Assembly: GCA_040384665.1 (NCBI GenBank) | Contig: JAZKIY010000020.1 | Location: 1-64,000 of the forward strand | Direction: 5' to 3' | Source: PCRC01 sp040384665 | GTDB taxonomy: Bacteria > Pseudomonadota > Gammaproteobacteria > Burkholderiales > Burkholderiaceae_C | Length of the DNA stretch: 64,000 nucleotides | Part shown: positions 25,194-33,760 of the stretch, one piece after another | How the letters are laid out: every line of letters starts with the position of its first letter | Numbering within the stretch: the first letter of the stretch is position 1 | Translations under genes and position numbers: made by a program | The notes under the pieces: generated by a model | What the model was told of the DNA's origin: nothing | What the model saw: the letters and a program-made list of their open reading frames with translations, nothing else | The model's database searches: none

Positions 25194-25607
25194 TCAATGA
25201 ACGGTTTCGGCGATCCGGCGAAAACTCGCGTAGTGGTCGCTGGTGTAATAACAGGCGTCCGGCTGGCGGGGTTGGCCGCCACAGACAATGCGGCGGGCTC
25301 CCCGGTGGCGCACACCCGGTGTTTTCACGGTGTATTCACGGTAATAGCCCCGGGCTTTCCCGGGCAACTGACGTTCGCGGTTGCCAAAAACGGTGCCGTC
25401 TTTCTCGTAAGGAAACGGACCACCTTGCTGGATCAGGCTGTAAGTTTCGCGCCCTTGCGGGGGCAACTCGGCGACACGGATTTCGGCTGCGCGGGCGATG
25501 GGCGCTTCGGAACGGGCATGCACCATTGGTGTGCACAACCACAAAGCAGCGCAAAAAAACCACGTGAGCTTGGCAATTTTGGTCTTGTTATCTGGAGCCC
25601 GCGACAT
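25194..25607 (-). CDS. Secreted barnase-type guanyl-specific ribonuclease
   Basis: Extracellular RNase of the N1/T1-barnase family, 137 aa from ATG 25607 behind GAGAGG. The signal peptide has the hydrophobic core LTWFFCAALWLCTPMVHA. In the mature part, ELPPQGRETYSLIQQGGPFPY and GTVFGNRERQLP match the substrate side, and the three catalytic positions are present: Glu in REYTV, Arg in GARRIVCGG and His in YTSDHYASF. Export plus a cytoplasmic barstar fits nutrient scavenging or competitor killing. A GTG seven codons upstream (25628) is an alternative start. Confidence 0.88.
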   Translation of the reverse strand: MSRAPDNKTKIAKLTWFFCAALWLCTPMVHARSEAPIARAAEIRVAELPPQGRETYSLIQQGGPFPYEKDGTVFGNRERQLPGKARGYYREYTVKTPGVRHRGARRIVCGGQPRQPDACYYTSDHYASFRRIAETVH

Positions 25608-25686
25608 CAGCAACCTCTCGAAAACCACGGGTTAACCCGAAATTTCAAGTCGGTAGTGTGACCGAAGCGGGCCCAAAAAGCAAGTG

Positions 25687-25707
25687 CCTGCCTAAGCTTT
25701 AGGCAGG
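25687..25707. repeat. Perfect inverted repeat between maeB and the RNase gene
   Basis: CCTGCCTAA and TTAGGCAGG form a 9-bp perfect stem with a 3-base loop. No T run follows on either strand, so it is a weak terminator candidate for maeB or an operator for the RNase gene. Confidence 0.5.
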
Positions 25708-25759
25708 ATGCCCTTGGGAAAAGACGTCAGCTAGTCAGTACTTGCTATCAATTTAGCGC

Positions 25760-28120
25760 TTAACGCGCCGCGTTGGCGTCGGCAACGGTCAGGGCCGTCA
25801 TGTTGACAATGCGCCGCACGGTGGTGCTGGCGGTCAGGATGTGGATGGGCTGGGCTGCGCCGAGGAGCACCGGGCCAATGGCAATGTTGCCGCCAGCCAC
25901 CGTTTTGAGCAGGTTGTAAGCGATGTTGGCCGCATCAATGTTGGGCATGACCAGCAGGTTGGCCTCGCCGGTCAGCGTGCTGTTGGGCATGACGGTCTTG
26001 CGTGCGGCGGCATCGAGGCCGATGTCGCCGTGCATTTCACCGTCGGCTTCGAGCCAGGGCGCGGTGGTGCGCAACAGTTCCAGCGTGCGGCGCATCTTGA
26101 CGGCGCTGGGCTGGTTGCTGCTGCCGAAGTTGGAATGGCTGAGCAGCGCGGCCTTGGGCTTGAGGCCGAAGCGAACCATCTCTTCGGCCGCCATGATGGT
26201 GATCTCGGCCAACTGCTCTGCGGTGGGGTCGTAGTTGACGTGGGTGTCCACCAGGAACACCTGGCGGTTGGGCAACAACAGGCCGTTCATGCAGGCGTAG
26301 GTGGTGACCCCGGCGCGTTTGCCAATGACCTGGTCCACATAGTGCAGGTGCATCGCGGTGGTGCCCCAGGTGCCGCAGATCACGCCGTCGGCCTCGCCCT
26401 TGTGCAGCATCATCGACGCGATCAGCGTCAGGCGCCGGCGCATCTCGATCTTGGCCATCTGGACGGTGATGCCCTTGCGCTCGGTCATGGCGTGGTAGGT
26501 TTGCCAGAAGTCGCGGTAGCGGTGGTCTTGCTCGACGTTGACGATGTCGTAGTCCTGGCCTTCGCGCAGGCGCAGGCCGAAGTTCTTGATGCGCTGCGCA
26601 ATGATCAGCGGCCGGCCGATCAGGATCGGGCGGGCCAGGCACTCGTCGACCACGATCTGGCAGGCGCGCAGCACGCGCTCTTCTTCGCCTTCGGCGTAGC
26701 AGACGCGCTTTTTCTCGGCCTTCTTGGCGGCGGTGAAGATCGGCTTCATCGTCGTGCCGGAGGCATAAACAAAACTCTGCAGGCGCTCGACGTAGGCGTC
26801 CATGTCCTGGATCGGGCGCAGCGCCACGCCGCTGTCGGCTGCGGCCTTGGCCACCGCCGGCGCGATCTTCATCATCAGCCGCGGGTCAAACGGCTTGGGG
26901 ATCAGGTACTCGGGGCCAAACGCCAGCAGCTCGCCCACATACGCGGCGGCCACGACCTCGCTCTGCTCGGCCTGCGCGAGTTCGGCAATCGCGTGCACGG
27001 CGGCAATTTCCATTTCCACCGTGATGGTGGTGGCGCCGCTGTCGAGCGCACCGCGGAAGATGTAGGGGAAACACAGGACGTTGTTGACCTGGTTCGGGTA
27101 GTCGGTGCGGCCGGTGGCCATGATGGCGTCGCTGCGCACCGCCTTCACCTCTTCCGGCAGGATCTCGGGCGTCGGGTTGGCCAACGCAAAAATCAGCGGG
27201 TTCGGCGCCATGGTGGCGACCATGTCGGCCTTGAGCACGCCGCCAGCAGACAGGCCAAGGAAGATGTCGGCGTCCTTGATCACGTCGCGCAGCGTGCGGG
27301 CATCGGTCTTTTGCACGAACTGGACCTTGTCTTCGTCCATCAGTTCGGTGCGGCCTTCATAGACCACGCCGGCCAGATCGGTCACATAGATGTTCTCGCG
27401 CGGGATGCCGAGCTTGACCAACAGGCCCAGGCAGGCCAACGCCGCTGCACCGGCACCCGAGGTGACGAGCTTGACCTTGGCCGGGTCTTTGCCCACCACC
27501 TTCAAGCCGTTCAGCAAGGCCGCGCCGACCACAATGGCGGTGCCATGCTGGTCGTCGTGGAAGACCGGGATGTTCATCCGCTCGCGCAGCTTGCGCTCAA
27601 CGTAGAAACAGTCGGGCGCCTTGATGTCTTCGAGGTTGATGCCCCCAAAGGTCGGCTCCAGCGAGGCGATGATGTCGACCAGTTTGTCGAGGTCGTGTTT
27701 CTCGTTGATCTCGATGTCGAACACATCGATGCCGGCGAACTTCTTGAACAGCACGCCCTTGCCTTCCATCACCGGCTTGGCGGCCAGCGGGCCGATGTCG
27801 CCCAGGCCCAGCACCGCCGTGCCGTTGGTGATGACGGCCACCAGGTTGCCCCGGCTGGTGTACTTGAAGGCGTTGTTCGGGTCCTTGACGATTTCTTCGC
27901 AGGGCGCGGCCACGCCGGGCGAATAGGCCAGCGCCAGGTCGTGCTGGTTGACCAGCTGCTTGGTGGCGGCAATGGCGATCTTGCCGGGGGTGGGGAACTC
28001 GTGGTATTCGAGCGCGGCGTTGCGCAGCTCTTCGAGTTTCTTGGTGCGTGCGTCGTGTTGCGACGCCGTGTTTTGGGCGCCAGTCACAGGCGCGTTCGGG
28101 GGCGATTCAATAGGGGGCAT
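25760..28120 (-). CDS. maeB: NADP-dependent malic enzyme MaeB
   Basis: Oxidatively decarboxylates malate to pyruvate with NADP. 786 aa with the long MaeB layout: malic N domain (LALAYSPGVAAPCEEI; PVMEGKGVLFKKFAGIDVFDIE), NAD-binding domain (LVTSGAGAAALACLGLL) to about 430, and a C-terminal phosphotransacetylase-like domain (about 450-780), which in this family is regulatory and binds acetyl-CoA. ATG 28120 is the start. Part of a dispersed repeat (GCTATCAATTTAGCG) touches the stop codon. No adjacent gene suggests an operon. Confidence 0.95.
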   Translation of the reverse strand: MPPIESPPNAPVTGAQNTASQHDARTKKLEELRNAALEYHEFPTPGKIAIAATKQLVNQHDLALAYSPGVAAPCEEIVKDPNNAFKYTSRGNLVAVITNGTAVLGLGDIGPLAAKPVMEGKGVLFKKFAGIDVFDIEINEKHDLDKLVDIIASLEPTFGGINLEDIKAPDCFYVERKLRERMNIPVFHDDQHGTAIVVGAALLNGLKVVGKDPAKVKLVTSGAGAAALACLGLLVKLGIPRENIYVTDLAGVVYEGRTELMDEDKVQFVQKTDARTLRDVIKDADIFLGLSAGGVLKADMVATMAPNPLIFALANPTPEILPEEVKAVRSDAIMATGRTDYPNQVNNVLCFPYIFRGALDSGATTITVEMEIAAVHAIAELAQAEQSEVVAAAYVGELLAFGPEYLIPKPFDPRLMMKIAPAVAKAAADSGVALRPIQDMDAYVERLQSFVYASGTTMKPIFTAAKKAEKKRVCYAEGEEERVLRACQIVVDECLARPILIGRPLIIAQRIKNFGLRLREGQDYDIVNVEQDHRYRDFWQTYHAMTERKGITVQMAKIEMRRRLTLIASMMLHKGEADGVICGTWGTTAMHLHYVDQVIGKRAGVTTYACMNGLLLPNRQVFLVDTHVNYDPTAEQLAEITIMAAEEMVRFGLKPKAALLSHSNFGSSNQPSAVKMRRTLELLRTTAPWLEADGEMHGDIGLDAAARKTVMPNSTLTGEANLLVMPNIDAANIAYNLLKTVAGGNIAIGPVLLGAAQPIHILTASTTVRRIVNMTALTVADANAAR

Positions 28121-28249
28121 CCACAGTCTCCAGCTCGTGCCGTTGCGGGCCGCAGCAGGTGCGCCGGCCCGCCAGCTTGCACGAGTCTTTCAATTGTAGA
28201 CGCCGCACTTTGCCGCCCAAGGTAGTGAAGTTGCGTACAGCCACCCGCC

Positions 28250-29125
28250 TCAGCGGTAGCGGGCAACCAGCGCCTGCAGCCGCTCTTGCACCGCAGGCGC
28301 CATCGCGGCCGGGGGGGTGACCAGCGCCGACGCCAGCGCGTTGTGCGCGGGGGATGCCGGCTGGTCGCGCGCCAGGCGGGCAATCGCGCCCCGCAGCACC
28401 TGCTGCGCACGCTCGGCGTTGACGCGCAGGTTGGCGATCGCCAGCTCGGCCGTCACGCAGGCCTGGTGCGGGTGCCAGCAGTCGAAGTCGGTCACCAGTG
28501 CCAGCGTGGCGTAGGCCATTTCGGCCTCGCGTGCCAGCCGCGCCTCGGGCATGTTGGTCATGCCAATCACGCTGGCGCCCATGCTGCGGAACAGCTGCGA
28601 CTCGGCGCGCGGCGAAAACGCCGGGCCTTCGATGCACACATAGGTGCCACCCCGGTGCAGGCCGATGCCCTCGATCTGGGCCTCCGCAAACGCCTCGGCC
28701 ACCACACCCGAGAGCACGCTGCACACCGGGTCGGCCATCGACACATGCGCCACCGCGCCCTGGCCAAAAAAGGTGTTCTGGCGCTGGCGTGTCTGGTCAA
28801 TGAACTGGTCGGGCAGCACCATGTCGAGCGGCGCGATGTGCTCTTTCATCGAGCCCACGGCCGACACCGACATCAGGTAACGCACGCCCAGCGTCTTCAG
28901 CGCGTAGATGTTGGCGCGAAACGGAATTTCGGTGGGGATCAGGCTGTGCGTGCGGCCATGGCGGGCCAGAAAAGCCACCGGCACGCCGTTGAGCTTGCCG
29001 GTCAGGATCGCGTCCGACGGCGCGCCAAACGGGGTGGTGACAACGTGCTCCTGCACATCGGTGAGCCCCGCCATCGTGTACAAGCCGCTGCCGCCCATCA
29101 CGCCGATTGTTATACCGTCTGTCAC
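28250..29125 (-). CDS. mtnP: S-methyl-5'-thioadenosine phosphorylase
   Basis: Cleaves methylthioadenosine, the by-product of spermidine synthesis, to adenine and methylthioribose-1-phosphate. 291 aa from GTG 29125 behind AGGAG. Family motifs: GVMGGSGLYTM, FLARHGRTHSLIPTEIPFRANIYAL, SVSAVGSMKEHIAP, CIEGPAFSPRAESQLFRSMGASVIGMTNMPEARLAREAEM and TDFDCWH. The Ser/Asp positions distinguish it from purine nucleoside phosphorylase. Other polyamine genes in the window (speD, the SpeE-like gene) would generate its substrate. Divergent from the glycosyltransferase pair. Confidence 0.93.
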   Translation of the reverse strand: MTDGITIGVMGGSGLYTMAGLTDVQEHVVTTPFGAPSDAILTGKLNGVPVAFLARHGRTHSLIPTEIPFRANIYALKTLGVRYLMSVSAVGSMKEHIAPLDMVLPDQFIDQTRQRQNTFFGQGAVAHVSMADPVCSVLSGVVAEAFAEAQIEGIGLHRGGTYVCIEGPAFSPRAESQLFRSMGASVIGMTNMPEARLAREAEMAYATLALVTDFDCWHPHQACVTAELAIANLRVNAERAQQVLRGAIARLARDQPASPAHNALASALVTPPAAMAPAVQERLQALVARYR

Positions 29126-29197
29126 CGCTGCACTCCTGGTTGCGGCAAGCCCATGCCCTGCCCGTGCGCTAGTATGCCGCGACCCTTCCAAACCCAC

Positions 29198-29914
29198 ATG
29201 AATCCCCAGCTGTCCATCGTGGTGCCGGTGCTGAACGAAGCCACGCAGGTGGCCGAGCGGTTGGCCGCGCTCGCGCCACTGCGTGCACGCGGTGCCGAGG
29301 TCATCGTGGTCGACGGTGGCAGCCACGACGGCACCACGGCACTGGCCCGCGACGGGGCCGACCAGGTGGTGCAAGCCCCGCGCGGACGCGCCAGCCAGAT
29401 GAACGCCGGTGCCCTGGCCAGCCACGGGCAGTGGCTGCTGTTCCTGCACGCCGACACCGTGCTGCCGCCGCAGGCAGACGCGCTGATCGCCAATGCCCTG
29501 ACCCAAGGCACGCCGCCAGCGGTGTGGGGCCGCTTTGACGTGCGCATCGACGGCGCGCTGCGCGGCCTGCGCATGGTGGCCGCGTGCATGAACGCCCGCT
29601 CGCGCCTCACGGGCGTCGCCACCGGCGACCAGGGCCTGTTCATGGCCCGCACGGCCTTTGACGCGGCGGGTGGCTTCCCGCCCATCGCGCTGATGGAAGA
29701 CGTGGCCATCAGCCAGCGTCTGCTGGCGCTCGGCCGCCCGGCCTGTTTGCGCGAGAAGGTCCACACCTCGGGCCGGCGCTGGGAACAACACGGCCTGTGG
29801 CGCACCATCGTGCTGATGTGGCGGCTGCGGCTGGCCTACTTTTTCGGTGCCGACCCCGAGCAACTGGCATTGCGCTACGGGTACAAACCGTCCCCGCCGA
29901 AAGACAGCCCATGA
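29198..29914 (+). CDS. Family 2 glycosyltransferase, TIGR04283 type
   Basis: GT-A fold transferase of 238 aa. Visible: LSIVVPVLNEATQVAERL, VIVVDGGSHDGTT, RGRASQMNAGA and FLHADTVLPP (DxD-like HAD), and FPPIALMEDVAISQRL. Proteins of this type stand next to TIGR04282 proteins, as here, often beside arsenosugar or lipid-modification genes; the acceptor is unknown. It overlaps the next gene by 4 bp (ATGA). Confidence 0.88.
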   Translation: MNPQLSIVVPVLNEATQVAERLAALAPLRARGAEVIVVDGGSHDGTTALARDGADQVVQAPRGRASQMNAGALASHGQWLLFLHADTVLPPQADALIANALTQGTPPAVWGRFDVRIDGALRGLRMVAACMNARSRLTGVATGDQGLFMARTAFDAAGGFPPIALMEDVAISQRLLALGRPACLREKVHTSGRRWEQHGLWRTIVLMWRLRLAYFFGADPEQLALRYGYKPSPPKDSP

Positions 29915-30519
29915 GCCTGCCTGTGGCGGTTGCCATCATGGCCAAAGCCCCGGTTGCCGGGCTGGCCAAAACCCGGCTGGCCCCCGCCCTGGGTGCCGCT
30001 GGCGCCGCCCGGCTGCAGCGCCGGCTGACGCTGCAGGCCTTACACACCGCGCAGCAGGCGAATGTGGGCCCGGTGACGCTGTTTTGCGCGCCAGACCCGC
30101 ACCACCGCTTCTTTCGCGCACTGAGCATCCACATCGGCGTTCGCTGCGTGGCGCAGCACCCCGGCGACCTGGGCCAGCGCATGCACGCGGCGGTGCAGGC
30201 CGCCGCAGGCCCCGTGCTGGTGGTGGGCACCGACTGCCCCGCCCTCACCCCTGCCGACCTGCAAGCCGCCGCACAGCACCTGCGCGACGGGCACGACGCG
30301 GTGGTGCAACCCGCCGAGGACGGCGGCTACGTGCTGATCGGCCTGCGCGCGCCCTGCTGGCCGGTGTTCAACGGCGTGGCCTGGAGCACCGACCAGGTGA
30401 TGCCACACACCCGCGCGCGGCTGGCAGCGCAGGGCCTGCGCTGGTTGGAAGCGCCCACGCTGTGGGACGTGGATGTGCCCGCCGACCTGCCACGCCTGCG
30501 CACGCTGCCGGGGTGGTGA
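29911..30519 (+). CDS. TIGR04282 (DUF2064) glycosyltransferase-like protein
   Basis: A 202-aa nucleotide-sugar-transferase-like protein with VAIMAKAPVAGLAKTRLAPALG near residue 6, GDLGQRMHAAVQAA, VVGTDCPALTPADL and VQPAEDGGYVLIGLR. The family pairs with TIGR04283 transferases and may supply or use an activated sugar; biochemistry is largely unproven. It starts inside the stop of the upstream partner. Confidence 0.88.
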   Translation: MSLPVAVAIMAKAPVAGLAKTRLAPALGAAGAARLQRRLTLQALHTAQQANVGPVTLFCAPDPHHRFFRALSIHIGVRCVAQHPGDLGQRMHAAVQAAAGPVLVVGTDCPALTPADLQAAAQHLRDGHDAVVQPAEDGGYVLIGLRAPCWPVFNGVAWSTDQVMPHTRARLAAQGLRWLEAPTLWDVDVPADLPRLRTLPGW

Positions 30520-30572
30520 CGCTGCGGAGGCCTGCAGGGTGCCGTGGCGCGGCAAAAACGGCCCCGTCCGCC

Positions 30573-30643
30573 TGTTTTTTATGCCAAATTGGCCTCGAGC
30601 CTTAGTAAAACCTGGCGATTAAGCTACTGAAAATATAGCATCG
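30573..30643 (-). repeat. Dispersed CACTAGGGCTTG-type repeat, reverse copy before the SPFH gene
   Basis: On the minus strand it reads TAGCTTAATCGCCAGG, TTTTACTAAGGCTCGAGGCC and AATTTGGCATAAAAAA, nearly identical to the copy at 8827. It occupies most of the 201-bp gap upstream of the SPFH gene, whose leader ends in the ribosome site AGGGAG. Confidence 0.8.
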
Positions 30644-30720
30644 TCCGGCATGGCGCAGACCGTCCCGGCGCAGGTATCATCTTTTCGGGTCAACCTCACA
30701 CCAACAACAGGGAGCGCGCC

Positions 30721-31764
30721 ATGGCACTGATGGATTTCATCAAGAAACAGTTCATCGACATCATCCAGTGGACCGAGGACGACGACGGCACGCTGGCCTG
30801 GCGCTTCCCTATGGCGGAGATGGAAATCCAGAATGGCGCCTCGCTCACCGTGCGCGAGTCGCAGATGGCGGTGTTCGTCAACGAGGGCAAGGTCGCCGAC
30901 GTGTTCGGCCCCGGCATGCACAAGCTGACCACGCAGACGCTGCCGGTGCTGACCTACCTGAAGAACTGGGACAAGCTGTTCGAGTCCCCGTTCAAGAGCG
31001 ACGTCTATTTCTTCAGCACGCGCCAGCAGGTGGACCAGAAGTGGGGCACGCCCCAGCCCATCACCATCCGCGACAAGGACTTCGGCGCGGTGCGGCTGCG
31101 GGCTTTTGGCAACTACAGCTTCCGCGTGGCCGACCCCAAGCTGTTCCACACCGAAATCTCCGGCACGCGCGAGCGCTACACCGTGGCCGACCTGGACGGC
31201 CAACTGCGCGGCCTGGTGCTGCAGAACATTTCCAACGCCATCGCGTCGAGCCAGATCCCCTTCCTGGACCTCGCGGCCAACCAGCTGGCCTTTGCGCAGG
31301 CGCTCAGCACCGAGCTGACGCCGGCCTTCACCAAGATCGGCCTGCAGCTGGACGGCATGACGGTGCAGAACGTCTCTCTGCCCGAAGAGCTGCAGAAAAT
31401 CCTGGACCAGAAAATCGGCATGGGCATGGTCGGCCAGGACATGGGCAAGTTCATGCAGTACCAGACGGCGCAGGCCATTCCCAAGTTCGCCGAGGGCGCG
31501 GGCAACGGGGGCGGTGGCATTGCCGGGGATGCGATGGGCCTGGGTGCTGGCGTGGCGCTGGGCCAGGTGCTGGCGCAAAACCTCAGCCAGGGGCTGAGCG
31601 GTGCCGGCAGCACCGCAGCGCCGGCCGCCGCGGCCAGCGTGGGCATCAAGCCCGACGAGATCATGGCCACGCTGGAGAAGCTCGGCGAGCTGAAAACCAA
31701 GGGCATCCTGACGCAGGAAGAGTTTGACGCAAAGAAAGCGGAGTTGCTGAAGAAGCTGATCTAG
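30721..31764 (+). CDS. SPFH/Band-7 protein with C-terminal SHOCT domain (YdjI-like)
   Basis: 347 aa. The SPFH/virion-core-like domain spans about 25-260 (SQMAVFVNEGKVADVFGPGMHKL; LRAFGNYSFRVADPKLF; ISNAIASSQIPFLDLAANQ), then a glycine/alanine linker and a SHOCT-like bihelical tail (LEKLGELKTKGILTQEEFDAKKAELLKKL). There is no signal peptide or clear TM helix, so peripheral membrane association is likely. Relatives such as Bacillus YdjI accompany PspA-type membrane-stress proteins. It is first of a same-strand run with the DUF4178 (36 bp gap) and DUF350 genes. Exact function unknown. Confidence 0.88.
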   Translation: MALMDFIKKQFIDIIQWTEDDDGTLAWRFPMAEMEIQNGASLTVRESQMAVFVNEGKVADVFGPGMHKLTTQTLPVLTYLKNWDKLFESPFKSDVYFFSTRQQVDQKWGTPQPITIRDKDFGAVRLRAFGNYSFRVADPKLFHTEISGTRERYTVADLDGQLRGLVLQNISNAIASSQIPFLDLAANQLAFAQALSTELTPAFTKIGLQLDGMTVQNVSLPEELQKILDQKIGMGMVGQDMGKFMQYQTAQAIPKFAEGAGNGGGGIAGDAMGLGAGVALGQVLAQNLSQGLSGAGSTAAPAAAASVGIKPDEIMATLEKLGELKTKGILTQEEFDAKKAELLKKLI

Positions 31765-31800
31765 CCCGTCTCGCGTCGGTCAGAACAATAAAAGAGCCGA

Positions 31801-33324
31801 ATGGCCAAAGAGGAGAGCCCGCAACGCGCCTACCGCGCTGCCTGCCCGGGGTGCGGCGCGCCGGTGCTGTTCCGCAGCGCGCTGTCCACCCACGCGGTGT
31901 GCGGCTACTGCAGCAGCACGGTGGTGCGCGACGGCGACACGCTCGCGCGCATCGGCAAGATGGCCGACGTCTTCAAGGACTACAGCACGCTGCAGCTGAT
32001 GGCCTCGGGCCGCTGGAACAACACCGGCTTCACGCTGGTCGGCCGGCTGCAGTTCCGCTACGACGGCGGCACCTGGAACGAGTGGGAAGCCGCGCTGGAC
32101 GACGGCACCAGCGCCGTGCTGAGCGAGGACAACGGCGCCTTCGTCTTCAGCACCCTGCTGCGCACGCAGCGCGACCTGCCGGCGGCCGAACACTTCCGTG
32201 TGGGCGCCACCACCGCCATCAACGGCAAGCCCTATACGGTGGCCTCCAACGCGCAGGTCACGCTGGTGGCGGCCGAGGGCGAGCTGCCCCACCTGCCACC
32301 GCTGGGTACGCCGTTTGCCATGGTGGAGCTGCGCAGCGACGGTGGCGAGGTGCTGGGCATCGACTACGGGCCGACGCTGGCCGGCCAACCGCCCGAGGTG
32401 TCGCTGGGCCGCGCCGTCAACCTCGACGACCTGCAGCTCAAAGGCCTGCGCGATGAATCCGCCCGCGACGACAAAGGCCAGCAGTTCGACTGCCCCAACT
32501 GCGGCGCGCCGGTGCAGGTGGCGCTGGCCAGCAGCAAAAGCATCACCTGCCAGTCGTGCAGCAGCATCATCGACCTGAGCCAGGGCACCGGCGCCGCGCT
32601 GCGCCACGCGCTGCAAGACGAACCGGTGCAGCTGCTGATCCCGCTCGGCACGCTGGGGCAACTGCAGGGCGTGACCTGGCAGGTGGTCGGTTTCCAGCAC
32701 CGCATGGGCCACGAGCCGGGCGATTCTGACGAACACTTTGGCTGGAGCGAGTACCTGCTCTACAACCAGACAAAAGGGTTCACCTTCCTGGTGGACGCCG
32801 AAGACGGCTGGAGCCTCGTCAAGCCCGCCACCGGCGCCCCCACGCTGGACGCCGCCGAGCAAAACGCCACTTACCTCAACCACCGCTACGCGCTCAAATA
32901 CAGCTACAACGCCGAAACCACCTATGTGGCCGGCGAGTTCTACTGGCAGGTGGAACGCGGGCAAAAAACCTTCAACCGCGACTTTGCCAAAGGCAAAAGC
33001 CTGCTGTCGATGGAGCGCGCCAAGACCGAGGTGACCTGGTCCATCGGCAGCCAGATCGACCACAACGCGGTGGCCGCCGCCTTCAAGATGACCGACAAGG
33101 CCGCGCTGCTGCAGCGCGCCGACGCCGCGCCGGTGAGCTTCAAGTCGGGCCTCAGCGTGGGCACCATCGTCGTCATCTTTGTGATGCTGATGATTCTGTC
33201 GGCCATTCTCACCAGCTGCGACCAGTGCGACCCAAAGGTCGAGAACTGCAGCAGCACCAGCAGCGGCTACCGCAGTTCGGGCGGCTCGTACGGCGGTTAT
33301 TCGGGTGGCGGCGGGCACAAATGA
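31801..33324 (+). CDS. DUF4178 protein with two zinc ribbons and a C-terminal membrane anchor
   Basis: 507 aa of unknown function. Two zinc-ribbon-like knuckles are visible: CPGCGAPVLF ... CGYCSS near residue 17 and CPNCGAPVQV ... CQSCSS near residue 231. Beta-rich DUF4178 segments follow each one (DVFKDYSTLQLMASGRWNNTGFTLVGRLQFRYDGG; LGQLQGVTWQVVGFQHRMGH). A TM helix (GTIVVIFVMLMILSAIL) precedes a Cys- and Gly-rich tail. Neighbouring SPFH and DUF350 genes point to a membrane-associated complex (inference from recurrent association of such families). Confidence 0.85.
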   Translation: MAKEESPQRAYRAACPGCGAPVLFRSALSTHAVCGYCSSTVVRDGDTLARIGKMADVFKDYSTLQLMASGRWNNTGFTLVGRLQFRYDGGTWNEWEAALDDGTSAVLSEDNGAFVFSTLLRTQRDLPAAEHFRVGATTAINGKPYTVASNAQVTLVAAEGELPHLPPLGTPFAMVELRSDGGEVLGIDYGPTLAGQPPEVSLGRAVNLDDLQLKGLRDESARDDKGQQFDCPNCGAPVQVALASSKSITCQSCSSIIDLSQGTGAALRHALQDEPVQLLIPLGTLGQLQGVTWQVVGFQHRMGHEPGDSDEHFGWSEYLLYNQTKGFTFLVDAEDGWSLVKPATGAPTLDAAEQNATYLNHRYALKYSYNAETTYVAGEFYWQVERGQKTFNRDFAKGKSLLSMERAKTEVTWSIGSQIDHNAVAAAFKMTDKAALLQRADAAPVSFKSGLSVGTIVVIFVMLMILSAILTSCDQCDPKVENCSSTSSGYRSSGGSYGGYSGGGGHK

Positions 33325-33360
33325 GCGCCCCCGCCCACCCCTTTTTACTAGGAGATTGAC

Positions 33361-33582
33361 ATGGGAATCGAATGGATCAAACCGGCCGCCTTCATCGGCT
33401 CCATCGTCTACGCGCTGGTCGGCGTGCTGATCTTCTGGATCAGCTTCGTCATCATCGACAAGATCACCCCCTACAACCTGTGGGAAGAAATCGTCGAGAA
33501 GCAAAACCGCGCACTCGGCATGGTGGTGGCGGCGATGTGCCTGGGCATCTCCATCATCGTCGCGGCGGCGATCCACGGGTGA
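33361..33582 (+). CDS. DUF350 small membrane protein (YjfL-like)
   Basis: 73 aa with two TM helices (about 10-33 and 50-71) separated by DKITPYNLWEEIVEKQNRAL, a typical DUF350 pattern (Asp-Lys, Leu-x-x-Glu-Ile, Asn-x-Ala). Full DUF350 proteins have two such units; this is a single-unit form. A good ribosome site AGGAGA precedes ATG 33361. In other bacteria DUF350 genes sit with PspA-like, DUF4178 and spermidine-synthase-like genes. Function unknown. Confidence 0.85.
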   Translation: MGIEWIKPAAFIGSIVYALVGVLIFWISFVIIDKITPYNLWEEIVEKQNRALGMVVAAMCLGISIIVAAAIHG

Positions 33583-33693
33583 CGCTTGAGGCGGCTGCGG
33601 CGGCTTGTGTGTGCACGCTGCAATGAAGCGCACGGCTGGACAGGCATCCAGTTCATGCGATGGAGAAGCTTTCACAAGCCTTGGAGATTTTGT

Positions 33694-33755
33694 TTTTATA
33701 AAAATAATTTGACTTTTACTTTTATAAAATTACCATCCTTGGACTCTTATAAAAG
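33694..33755 (+). promoter_or_regulatory. Three phased TTATAA palindromes upstream of fic
   Basis: TTTTATAAAA at 33694-33703 and 33720-33729 and CTTATAAAAG at 33746-33755 have TTATAA cores starting at 33696, 33722 and 33747, i.e. 26 and 25 bp apart. They end 5 bp before the fic ATG in a strikingly AT-rich pocket. They look like operators, possibly for the winged-helix C-terminus of the Fic protein itself (inference). A TTGACT (33709) lies between the first two. Confidence 0.55.
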
Positions 33756-33760
33756 AATTC

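Noticed and set aside
25841..28225. 794-codon frame antisense to maeB
   Set aside because: Shadow of maeB with no motif, signal peptide or ribosome site.
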